Below are positions 42,806 through 50,777 of a DNA stretch of 64,000 nt, one piece after another. The notes under the pieces were generated by a model. It was not told the origin of the DNA and did not search any database. It worked only from the letters and a program-made list of their open reading frames with translations. Numbering within the stretch: position 1 is the stretch's first letter; the number at the start of each line of letters is the position of its first letter. Source of the stretch: Arthrobacter sp. cf158 (lineage in GTDB: Bacteria; Actinomycetota; Actinomycetes; Actinomycetales; Micrococcaceae); NCBI RefSeq assembly GCF_900106835.1, contig NZ_FNNR01000012.1, positions 62,001-126,000 of the forward strand, in the 5' to 3' direction. The position numbers and the translations under genes were made by a program.

Positions 42806-42881
42806 TTGTTCCCCAGGGAAATGTGAGTGATGTGCTGACAGACGTCAGCGGAGATAAGAATACAAGCAGGAAGCCCCTGGC

Positions 42882-43769
42882 CTAGAAAAGTACTGTGGCG
42901 AACGTGCCCACTTGCTCGAAGCCCACACGCTCGTAAGTAGCGCGGGCCTTGGCGTTGTAATCGTTCACGTAAAGGCTCGTCACCGGCGCAAAAGTCCGTG
43001 ACAGATTCACGACGGCGGCCATGTAGCCGGCGCTTTGGCCGCGTCCACGCAGGTCCGGATTCATCCACACGCCCTGCACCTGGGTAACGTCCTGGGTGAC
43101 AGCGCCCAGTTCTGCCTTGAAGATCACCGTGCCTGCTGCATCGATATGGACCAAAGAATGGCCTTGCCGAATGAGCCCGGCAACCCGACGGCTGTAGAAC
43201 TCCTGCCCTCCAAGAAAGGGCGAATACCCAACCTCTTCCTCAAACATCGCTGCGCAGGCAGGCAGAATGCGGTCGAAGTCGTTCATGGCGCCAAAGGTCA
43301 GCGCAGGATTGGCGTGAATGGCGGGGGCTCCGGAGATCGTCAGAAGCGGCTGCTGCGCACGTACTTCGTGCGCCCCATGACCTAACTGCTCGAAGCGGGA
43401 GTACAACGCCAGAACGGTATCGGCTGGCCCAAAAATGGAAGCGTACCGGCGTCCTGTTTGATGGGCTGCCGTGGCTATGTAGCCTGCCAGCCCTGGATCG
43501 AGTTGCACGGGCACCAGATTGGCTCCTGCCCAGCAAGCACCCAGGAGTGTCCCGCCGTCGAAGACTCCGAAGACGCTGGCGCCACCGCTGGTGGGCGCGG
43601 CTGTGCCCGTGCTGTCCAGATGGGCCAAAATGAAGACGTTGGCCACGACGTCCTCACGTGCAAGCGCGCGAAGAGCCAGGGTGTCGGCACTGCCGAGCAC
43701 CCTGACTCCCAGGCCGTTCTCGTTACGAGACGCTAACCACGGGGCTACCCTTGACAGCATCTTCGCCAT
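42882..43769 (-). CDS. GNAT acetyltransferase with DUF4081 N-domain
   Basis: 295 residues. The N-terminal half (RALAREDVVANVFILAHLD and following) is like DUF4081; the C-terminal half has the acetyl-CoA-binding pattern QGVWMNPDLRGRGQSAGYMAA and VTSLYVNDYNAKARATYERVGF. Acceptor substrate unknown. The first 47 bp overlap the end of ispG; ATG 43769 has GGGAGG 3 nt upstream and ATG 43760 is an alternative. Confidence 0.83.
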   Translation of the reverse strand: MAKMLSRVAPWLASRNENGLGVRVLGSADTLALRALAREDVVANVFILAHLDSTGTAAPTSGGASVFGVFDGGTLLGACWAGANLVPVQLDPGLAGYIATAAHQTGRRYASIFGPADTVLALYSRFEQLGHGAHEVRAQQPLLTISGAPAIHANPALTFGAMNDFDRILPACAAMFEEEVGYSPFLGGQEFYSRRVAGLIRQGHSLVHIDAAGTVIFKAELGAVTQDVTQVQGVWMNPDLRGRGQSAGYMAAVVNLSRTFAPVTSLYVNDYNAKARATYERVGFEQVGTFATVLF

Positions 43770-44889
43770 CGGCCTCCCCCATCTCTTCAGCGATACGCAT
43801 GGCCTCTTCGATCAGTGTCTCAACAATTTCGCTCTCAGGCACAGTCTTGATGACTTCACCCTTCACGAAAATCTGGCCCTTGCCGTTTCCGGAGGCCACG
43901 CCCAGGTCGGCTTCACGGGCCTCACCGGGTCCGTTGACCACGCAGCCCATCACGGCAACGCGCAGCGGAATCTCCATGCCTTCGAGGCCGGCGGTGACCT
44001 GCTCAGCCAGCGTATACACGTCCACTTGGGCGCGGCCACACGAAGGGCAGGACACAATCTCGAGCTTGCGCGGGCGCAGGTTCAGGGACTGCAGGATCTG
44101 GTTGCCCACCTTGATTTCCTCTACCGGCGGGGCCGAAAGGGAAACGCGGATGGTGTCACCAATGCCACGGGAGAGGAGTGCACCGAAAGCCGTTGCCGAC
44201 TTGATGGTGCCCTGGAATGCCGGACCGGCCTCGGTCACACCGAGGTGGAGGGGCCAGTCGCCCTTCTCTGCAAGCATCTCGTAGGCGGCCACCATGATGA
44301 CGGGGTCGTTGTGCTTGACGGAGATCTTGAAGTCGTGGAAGCCGTGCTCTTCGAACAGCGAGGCTTCCCAGACGGCGGACTCAACCAGCGCCTCAGGCGT
44401 CGCCTTGCCGTACTTTTTCATGATGCCGGGTTCCAAGGAACCGGCGTTGACGCCGATACGAATGGACGTACCGTGGTCCCGGGCCGCTGCTGCGATTTCC
44501 TTGACCTGGTCATCGAACTTACGGATGTTGCCCGGGTTCACGCGGACCGCGGCACATCCTGCTTCAATCGCGGCGAAGACGTACTTCGGCTGGAAGTGGA
44601 TGTCCGCGATGACGGGGATCTGCGACTTGCGGGCAATGATGGGCAACGCTTCAGCATCGTCCGCGGAGGGACAGGCAACCCGCACGATGTCACAGCCGGA
44701 AGCAGTCAGCTCAGCGATCTGCTGAAGCGTGGCGTTGATGTCCGTGGTGGGCGTAGTGGTCATGGACTGAACGCTGATGGGCGAGTCGGAACCAACACCA
44801 ACGGACCCAACCTTGATCTGCCGCGTCTTACGGCGGGGGGCAAGGACGGGGGGTGGGGCTGCTGGCATTCCCAGGCTGACCGAGGTCAC
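43723..44889 (-). CDS. ispG: 4-hydroxy-3-methylbut-2-enyl diphosphate synthase
   Basis: Iron-sulfur enzyme of the MEP isoprenoid pathway. About 388 residues: SVQSMTTTPTTD at the N-terminus, a TIM-barrel part with VRVNPGNIR, and the cluster cysteines in SCPSCGRAQVDV and MGCVVNGPGEAREAD. GTG 44889 follows AGGAG at a 5-nt spacing; the frame upstream to 44979 is not homologous-looking. Together with dxr in the same run of genes it marks a MEP cluster. Confidence 0.95.
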   Translation of the reverse strand: MTSVSLGMPAAPPPVLAPRRKTRQIKVGSVGVGSDSPISVQSMTTTPTTDINATLQQIAELTASGCDIVRVACPSADDAEALPIIARKSQIPVIADIHFQPKYVFAAIEAGCAAVRVNPGNIRKFDDQVKEIAAAARDHGTSIRIGVNAGSLEPGIMKKYGKATPEALVESAVWEASLFEEHGFHDFKISVKHNDPVIMVAAYEMLAEKGDWPLHLGVTEAGPAFQGTIKSATAFGALLSRGIGDTIRVSLSAPPVEEIKVGNQILQSLNLRPRKLEIVSCPSCGRAQVDVYTLAEQVTAGLEGMEIPLRVAVMGCVVNGPGEAREADLGVASGNGKGQIFVKGEVIKTVPESEIVETLIEEAMRIAEEMGEADGEDAVKGSPVVSVS

Positions 44890-44936
44890 GTGGACTCCTT
44901 GGATTGGGGTGGATCGAAGTAGTAGAGAGCGTCCGC

Positions 44937-45230
44937 TTAGGACGCGTGGGCAGCCAGGACGCCGATGATGGGGGCCCATTCCGTGGTACGGATGCCGGCG
45001 ATGACGCCGGCTTCAGCGAACGGATCCTGCTTGAGGAGGTCATTGAGCCCGGCTTCGTCTGCGGACTTGAAGATCAGCAGGGCGCCAGCACCGTCACCGT
45101 ACGGGCCACTGGCCAGCAGAGTGCCTTCCTCGGCCAGATCGCCGAGCCAGGCACGGTGTGCGGGGCGGGCTTCGTCGCGAAGGGGACCGGAATCTGCAAC
45201 GTATACGTACTCAACAGCGAAAACAGTCAT
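44937..45230 (-). CDS. YciI-family protein
   Basis: 97 residues of the small ferredoxin-fold YciI-related family. Conserved His in RPAHRAWLGDLAEEGTLLASGP and the DPF segment near the end. Family members may act as small enzymes or be domain partners; no specific role can be given. It sits between the site-2 protease and ispG genes on the same strand. Confidence 0.82.
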   Translation of the reverse strand: MTVFAVEYVYVADSGPLRDEARPAHRAWLGDLAEEGTLLASGPYGDGAGALLIFKSADEAGLNDLLKQDPFAEAGVIAGIRTTEWAPIIGVLAAHAS

Positions 45231-45249
45231 GGAGCTAGCCTATCCCGCC

Positions 45250-45312
45250 TGCTCTGCCGAAAATGTTCATGGGTGTGCCGAAAATACTCAACGGTCAACC
45301 GAAGATGTTCAC
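45250..45312 (-). repeat. Three 21-bp degenerate repeats across the protease stop codon
   Basis: On the minus strand, units 45312-45292, 45291-45271 and 45270-45250 read (G/T/A)TGARYATYTTCGG plus six variable bases. The first contains the end of the site-2 protease gene (VNIFG then TGA); the next two, in the same frame, would encode LSIFGTP and MNIFGRA. Confidence 0.75.
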
Positions 45313-46626
45313 CGGCTTCACGATGTCCGCGTAGATCAGCAGGGCGCCCATCGCCATGAGCAGCGCTGCCACCACGTAGGTAACGGGCAGCAGTTTGGCG
45401 ATGTCGAATGCGCCCGGGTCCGGCTTGCCGCGCAATTTGGCTACTTGGCGTCGCGCGCCCTCGTACAGCGCTCCGGCCACGTGACCACCGTCAAGGGGCA
45501 GCAAGGGAATGAGGTTGAAGATGGCCAACGCGAAATTGAGCCCGGCCAGCAAGCCCACCAGGGTTCCGATGCGTGCCTGCATCGGAACCTCCTCCATGGC
45601 AGCGACTTCGCCTGCGACGCGGCCAACACCCACCACACTGATGGGTCCGTTGGGATCGCGCGGCTCTTCGCTGAAGGCTGCTTTCGCAACGCCAACCACC
45701 CGGGCGGGCAGGTTGAAGATCACACCGGAGATCTGCTTGATGTTTTCCCCGGCCATGGGAAGAACGGCCGACGCCGGTTGCGGAACCAAGGCACTTTGGG
45801 CACCGATGCCCAGGAAACCGACCTCCTGATATTGCAGAACCCCATTGGCGTCCTGTGCTTGGCGTCCGTCGGAACCGACGACGGGGCGGGACGAAAGCAC
45901 GGGCGTCACCGTGGCGTCCACGGAAGTTCCGTTCCGCTGCACCGTGATGGGCACCTCCTTACCCGCGGAGGCACGGATCCAGCCCGTCAGCTCGTCCCAG
46001 CTGGTGACGGGCTTTCCATCGAAGGACGTGATGGTGTCGTTTGGCTGGAGACCGGCGGCAGCGGCTGGGGTGGGCTTGCAGTCAGCCGAGTCCGGATCCA
46101 CAGTCTCCCCCGCCGCAACCTGGCATTTGGAAACATCGGCGATGGTGGTGGTTGCCTGGGCTGTGCCAAAGCCCATCAGCAGGACCGCCAACAGGATGAG
46201 CCCGATGATCATGTTCATGGCCGGGCCGCCCAGCATGATGATGATCTTTTTCCATACAGGAAGCTTGTAGAACACACGGTTTTCGTCCCCGGCACCCACT
46301 TCTTCATGTGCCATGGAACGTGCCTCGGTGGCCAGCGTCTGGAACATGCCCGTACTCGAGGGGCGGACTGCACCATCTTCCTTGTTCGGCGGGTACATGC
46401 CGATCATGGACACATACCCACCCAAGGGTAGGGCCTTGAAGCCGTACTCGGTCTCGCCCTTCTTCCTGGACCACAGCGTGGGTCCAAAGCCGATCATGTA
46501 CTTGGTCACGCGGACTTTGAAGAGCTTCGCAGGCACCAGGTGGCCTACCTCGTGCAACGCGATGGAGACGGCTACGCCGATCGCGACGAAGACGACTCCG
46601 AGGATAAAGAGAAGGACGGGACTCAT
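45295..46626 (-). CDS. Site-2 (RseP-like) intramembrane metalloprotease
   Basis: 443 residues. The zinc motif HEVGH is at 25-29 in the first hydrophobic helix; a PDZ domain (about 170-260) follows, and the C-terminal membrane motif LLPLDGGHVAG provides the third ligand. Acts in regulated proteolysis of membrane-anchored proteins such as anti-sigma factors. Its position between dxr and ispG is common in actinobacteria. In-frame repeats continue beyond its TGA stop. Confidence 0.92.
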   Translation of the reverse strand: MSPVLLFILGVVFVAIGVAVSIALHEVGHLVPAKLFKVRVTKYMIGFGPTLWSRKKGETEYGFKALPLGGYVSMIGMYPPNKEDGAVRPSSTGMFQTLATEARSMAHEEVGAGDENRVFYKLPVWKKIIIMLGGPAMNMIIGLILLAVLLMGFGTAQATTTIADVSKCQVAAGETVDPDSADCKPTPAAAAGLQPNDTITSFDGKPVTSWDELTGWIRASAGKEVPITVQRNGTSVDATVTPVLSSRPVVGSDGRQAQDANGVLQYQEVGFLGIGAQSALVPQPASAVLPMAGENIKQISGVIFNLPARVVGVAKAAFSEEPRDPNGPISVVGVGRVAGEVAAMEEVPMQARIGTLVGLLAGLNFALAIFNLIPLLPLDGGHVAGALYEGARRQVAKLRGKPDPGAFDIAKLLPVTYVVAALLMAMGALLIYADIVKPVNIFG

Positions 46627-46660
46627 GCCGGTGGGACTGCTTCCGTAAAGGTTGTGTGAG

Positions 46661-47848
46661 CTACAGGGCGCTGCTGGTGGCTAAACGATCGTGGGTTCGG
46701 CCGCGTGCCCACTTCTCAGCATCCAGCACGGACTCCACCGTTAGCTCAGAAGAGCCTGAATGTTCGCTGAGGACAGACTCAACCGTATCCACGATGTCCG
46801 TGAAACGAATGCGGCCGGCGTGGAAGGCAACAACAGCTTCCTCATTGGCGGCGTTGAAGACGGCAGGGAAGGTACTGCCCTGCTTGGCTGCGTCCTTGGC
46901 GAGGTCCACGGCCGGGAACGCCACGGTATCCAGTGGCTCAAACGTCCAGCTGGTGGCCTGAGTCCAGTCGCAGGCCTTGGCAGCATGGGGCACACGGTCC
47001 GGCCAGCCCAGCCCCAGGGCGATGGGCAGCCTCATGTCCGGGGGCGAGGCCTGGGCGATGATGGATCCGTCCACGAACTGGACCATGGAGTGGACCACCG
47101 ATTGAGGATGAACCACGACGTCGATCCTGTCCAGGGGAACATCGAAGAGCAGGTGGGCCTCGATCACTTCCAGGCCCTTGTTCACCAGGCTGGCTGAGTT
47201 GGTGGTGACCATGAGGCCCATGTCCCACGTGGGGTGGGCCAGCGCTTCCTGCGGCGTGACGCTGTGAAGCTGCTCGCGGCTCCGCCCGCGGAACGGACCA
47301 CCGGAGGCCGTGAGGATCAGCTTCTCCACTTCCTGTTCAGTGCCGGAACGCAGGCACTGGGCAATGGCGGAATGCTCGGAATCAACAGGGACTATCTGAC
47401 CGGGGCGTGCGGCAGCTTTGACCAGGGCGCCCCCGACGATCAGTGATTCCTTGTTGGCCAGGGCCAATGTGGCGCCGGTTCTGAGCGCAGCGAGCGTGGG
47501 CGCCAGGCCGATGGACCCGGTGATGCCATTCAGGACGACGTCGCATTCGATGGCTGCGATGTGTGTGGAGGCGTCCGGACCAACAAAGATTTCCGGAGCG
47601 AAGTTGACCAGACCGGACGCGGCTGCGGCTGCGGCTATCAGCTGCCGCAAGAGCGTGGCATCTCCCCCGGCGATACCCACTGCTTGCGCCTTGGTGTGCA
47701 CGGCCTGCCGTGCGATGAGCTCAAGATTCCCGCCGCCGGCACTCAGCGCCACCACCTCGAAACGGTGTGGGGCAGCATCGACGACATCAATCGCCTGTGT
47801 GCCGATGGAACCGGTGGACCCGAGGATGACGATCTTGCGCGGCTGCAT
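46661..47848 (-). CDS. dxr: 1-deoxy-D-xylulose 5-phosphate reductoisomerase
   Basis: NADPH-dependent enzyme of the MEP pathway. 395 residues: IVILGSTGSIGTQAIDVV for NADPH binding, ALANKESLIVGG, PVDSEHSAIAQCL with the metal-binding Asp-Ser-Glu region, and TASGGPFRG. First gene of the dxr-protease-YciI-ispG-GNAT run. Confidence 0.96.
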   Translation of the reverse strand: MQPRKIVILGSTGSIGTQAIDVVDAAPHRFEVVALSAGGGNLELIARQAVHTKAQAVGIAGGDATLLRQLIAAAAAASGLVNFAPEIFVGPDASTHIAAIECDVVLNGITGSIGLAPTLAALRTGATLALANKESLIVGGALVKAAARPGQIVPVDSEHSAIAQCLRSGTEQEVEKLILTASGGPFRGRSREQLHSVTPQEALAHPTWDMGLMVTTNSASLVNKGLEVIEAHLLFDVPLDRIDVVVHPQSVVHSMVQFVDGSIIAQASPPDMRLPIALGLGWPDRVPHAAKACDWTQATSWTFEPLDTVAFPAVDLAKDAAKQGSTFPAVFNAANEEAVVAFHAGRIRFTDIVDTVESVLSEHSGSSELTVESVLDAEKWARGRTHDRLATSSAL

Positions 47849-47958
47849 TGCTTAAGTATCCCAGCCGGCACAGGGAGCAGCGACCGGTCCAGGGCATCAC
47901 GTGGATAACCCGGGCCGCTTGACCGGCCTCCTGCCGCGCGAACCGTTGGATTCACGCG

Positions 47959-47964
47959 TACCGT
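47959..47964 (+). promoter_or_regulatory. -10 hexamer before lipase maturation factor gene
   Basis: TACCGT followed by 6 nt and GTG 47971; leaderless geometry. Confidence 0.35.
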
Positions 47965-47970
47965 GGGAAT

Positions 47971-49431
47971 GTGGAGTGGCTGTCCTGGTTCGACGCGCGG
48001 GACTACGAATTCGCCCGGCAAGTGTTGCAGCGCGGCACGGCTGCGCTGTATCTGGTTGCGTTCCTTTCCACCCTGAACCAATTTCCAGCCCTCCTCGGCG
48101 AGCGCGGGCTCTTGCCGGTACCGGACTTCCTGGGCTTGGCCCGTCGCCTGGACCGGCCCACCCTCTTCACGCGGCACTATTCGGACCGTTTCCTCAGGGC
48201 AGTGTGCTGGGCGGGCATGGCGATCGCTGCGCTGCTGGTGGCAGGTCTACCCCAAACCGGCCCACCGTGGGTGCCCATGCTGGCCTTCCTCACCCTATGG
48301 TTTCTCTACATGTCAATCGTCAACGTGGGCCAAACGTTCTACGGCTTTGGCTGGGAGATCCTGCTCCTCGAAGCCGGATTTACGGTGGCATTCCTTGGCT
48401 CGGACCAGACTCCCCCACCCACCACCATCTTGATCCTCATTGCCTGGCTCGTTTTCCGGCTTGAGTTCGGTGCAGGAATGATCAAGATCCGGGGTGGCCG
48501 CGAATGGCGCGACATGACGGCGATGTTCTACCACCATGAGACACAGCCAATGCCCGGCCCGCTCAGCAGGCAGGCGCACCTATTGCCGCGCGCACTCCAC
48601 AAAGTGGAGGTGATGGGCAACCACTTCGCGCAACTGGTGGTCCCCTTTTTCCTGTTCGCACCGCAACCGCTCGCCAGCATCGCAGCCAGCGTCATCATCG
48701 TCACCCAGCTGTGGCTGGTGGGCACCGGGAACTTTGCGTGGTTGAACTGGGTGGCTATCGTCCTGGCGTTCGCTGCAGTGAGCGATCCCGTGGCGCATGC
48801 CGTTTTCCCGTTCATCCCGCTTGAGTGGCACGCAGGCGCCGAAACCCCGGGGTGGTGGCTCGCCGTCGTCGTCCTTGTAACCCTTCTGTTGCTGGTACTG
48901 AGCTACCGCCCGCTCCTCAATCTGTTCTCGAGACAGCAACTGATGAATGCGAGCTTTAACCGGTGGCGACTGGTCAACGCCTACGGCGCGTTCGGGACTG
49001 TCACCAAGCAGCGGATCGAGATCGTGGTGGAGGGCACGTTGGATGCGGAAGCCAACGTGCCGGATGGCCGGTGGTTGGAGTACGGGTTCAAAGGGAAGCC
49101 GGGCGATGTCCGGCGACTCTCCCGGCAATGGGCGCCGTATCATCTCAGGCTGGACTGGCTGATGTGGTTCCTGCCGTTGCGCACCGTCCACGAGGACTGG
49201 TTTTACGCTTTCATGGATAAGTTGCTGGAGGCCGACAAGCCGACGCTTGGGCTGCTTGGCCGGGACCCTTTCGACGGCGAACGCCCGCGTTGGGTGCGGG
49301 CGCGCAGCTATCTGTACCGCTTCGCCAGCCGTGCGGAGTTCCGCGAAACGGGCGACCGTTGGGTGCGGGTGTTGCTGTATGACGCCATCCCGCCCATGGA
49401 ACTGAACAGTCGACGACGGCAGCTCCCCTAG
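47971..49431 (+). CDS. Lipase maturation factor family membrane protein
   Basis: 486 residues. Several hydrophobic helices in the first two thirds, with the family segments YGFGWEILLLEAGF and LEFGAGMIKIRGGREWRDMTAM, and a C-terminal soluble domain with APYHLRLDWLMWF. Animal members assist folding of secreted lipases; the bacterial role is not established. GTG 47971 is used; dxr is divergent. Confidence 0.88.
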   Translation: MEWLSWFDARDYEFARQVLQRGTAALYLVAFLSTLNQFPALLGERGLLPVPDFLGLARRLDRPTLFTRHYSDRFLRAVCWAGMAIAALLVAGLPQTGPPWVPMLAFLTLWFLYMSIVNVGQTFYGFGWEILLLEAGFTVAFLGSDQTPPPTTILILIAWLVFRLEFGAGMIKIRGGREWRDMTAMFYHHETQPMPGPLSRQAHLLPRALHKVEVMGNHFAQLVVPFFLFAPQPLASIAASVIIVTQLWLVGTGNFAWLNWVAIVLAFAAVSDPVAHAVFPFIPLEWHAGAETPGWWLAVVVLVTLLLLVLSYRPLLNLFSRQQLMNASFNRWRLVNAYGAFGTVTKQRIEIVVEGTLDAEANVPDGRWLEYGFKGKPGDVRRLSRQWAPYHLRLDWLMWFLPLRTVHEDWFYAFMDKLLEADKPTLGLLGRDPFDGERPRWVRARSYLYRFASRAEFRETGDRWVRVLLYDAIPPMELNSRRRQLP

Positions 49432-49468
49432 ACGGCGGCCTCCCTGCACGGCCTACCCCCCATGGCGG

Positions 49469-50503
49469 CTACGCCCGCGGCGGAGCCGTGGACTCCCGGA
49501 CGACGAGGTGTGTGGCCAGTTCCACCCTGCGCGAGTCGATTTCCTCCCCGTTCTTCTGGCGGAGGATGAAGCTCAGCGCGGATCGTCCCATTTCCTGTAG
49601 CGGCTGGGACACTGAGGTCAGTGGCGGTACTGACTCTTCGGCTTGATGCGTGCCGTCGAATCCCACCAAGCTCATTTCCTCGGGAATCCGAACGTCCTGA
49701 CGTCGGGCTTCTGCCAGGACGCCGAGGGCGATGCTGTCGCTGCCGGCGAAGATCGCGGTGGGCGGATCGTCGAGTGCCAACAAGGCCTTCATGGCCCGTA
49801 CGCCGTTCTCCGGTTTGAACGGGCCCGCAGAAACGTAGTCGTCGTCCACGGTGACTCCCCCTGCCATCAAGGCAGCCATGTAGCCATGCAGGCGGGCCTG
49901 GCTGCACTCCGCCGTCGAAGGACCACCAATGTAGGCGATCTTCCGGTGGCCCAACTCCAACAGGTGCGAGGCCGCAGCCTTCCCGCCAGCCCAGTTGCTG
50001 GCGCCAACGCTGAAAACATCGGCGGGGGGCGGATTCAGCGGGTCAACCACCACAATAGGGATTTGGCGTCGTTTGAAAGCCTCCAATTGAGCGGCTCCAA
50101 ACGCCGAGGTCACCACGATCATGCCTGCCCGGCCTTCGTCGATCATGCGTTGCGCGCGTTCCTCCGGACCCAACGGCGACGCCGCCTGGCGCCCGGTAAT
50201 GGAGAGAATGACTTCCATTTCGGACACCGCCGCGTGCTCCATGACTCCATTGAGCACCTCCACCCCATAGGCCGAATTCAAGGAATCGAAGACCACCTCC
50301 ACGGCGCGATGCTCGGGAATGCTTTTGCGTTGCACGGGCGACTTGTAGCCGGTGCGCTGAAGAGCTGCCAGCACCCGGGCGCGGGTTGCCTCCGCTACGT
50401 CCTCGCGGCCGTTGACAACTTTGGAAACGGTGGGCGCTGAAACCCCCACTTCCGCGGCGACGGCGGCCAGAGTGAGCTTGGACGGGCGAAGATCACGATC
50501 CAC
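49469..50503 (-). CDS. LacI-family transcriptional regulator
   Basis: About 344 residues. Helix-turn-helix at the N-terminus (LAAVAAEVGVSAPTVSKVVNGR) with a hinge, then a periplasmic-binding-like sugar-sensing domain. GTG 50503 is chosen because AGGAG lies 4 nt before it; the ATG at 50536 would translate through an operator. Divergent from the sugar operon, which it probably represses, and likely autoregulated. Confidence 0.92.
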   Translation of the reverse strand: MDRDLRPSKLTLAAVAAEVGVSAPTVSKVVNGREDVAEATRARVLAALQRTGYKSPVQRKSIPEHRAVEVVFDSLNSAYGVEVLNGVMEHAAVSEMEVILSITGRQAASPLGPEERAQRMIDEGRAGMIVVTSAFGAAQLEAFKRRQIPIVVVDPLNPPPADVFSVGASNWAGGKAAASHLLELGHRKIAYIGGPSTAECSQARLHGYMAALMAGGVTVDDDYVSAGPFKPENGVRAMKALLALDDPPTAIFAGSDSIALGVLAEARRQDVRIPEEMSLVGFDGTHQAEESVPPLTSVSQPLQEMGRSALSFILRQKNGEEIDSRRVELATHLVVRESTAPPRA

Positions 50504-50517
50504 AATGCTCCTGCTTT

Positions 50518-50529
50518 CGAAATATTTCG
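50518..50529. promoter_or_regulatory. LacI operator candidate O1
   Basis: Perfect 12-bp palindrome CGAAATATTTCG, 15-26 bp upstream of the lacI-type start codon, where binding would block the regulator's own transcript. Confidence 0.6.
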
Positions 50530-50609
50530 GTCGCATTCAGTGTGCTTGATGCATGCCTGCCCCGTCAATGCAAGGTCATAATCTCCTGAAAATAAGCCAG
50601 CCTTGGGGC

Positions 50610-50638
50610 TTGACGGTGATGCCCCTCACAGCTAAATT
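50610..50638 (+). promoter_or_regulatory. Promoter of the sugar operon
   Basis: TTGACG (50610-50615), 17-bp spacer, TAAATT (50633-50638). Good sigma-A match with ideal spacing; start expected near 50645, leaving a leader of about 130 nt. Confidence 0.6.
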
Positions 50639-50663
50639 TGGTGGGCACTTCCGAAAGGATTGT

Positions 50664-50675
50664 CGAAATATTTCG
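50664..50675. promoter_or_regulatory. LacI operator candidate O2
   Basis: The same perfect palindrome CGAAATATTTCG as O1, centred about 25 bp after the predicted start of the sugar-operon transcript. Flanking bases also extend the symmetry (TCGAAATATTTCGA). Confidence 0.65.
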
Positions 50676-50777
50676 AAATGTCAACGGATTCGAAACGATC
50701 GATGTAGATCGTTCCGCCGCGGAGTGTGGCTTTTTACACGAAACAACCGGGCGATCAGAGTCGAGCCCGAAGGACGA

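Noticed and set aside
50503..50536. ATG 50536 as start of the LacI-type regulator
   Set aside because: It lacks a ribosome site and would make the operator palindrome coding; GTG 50503 has AGGAG properly spaced.
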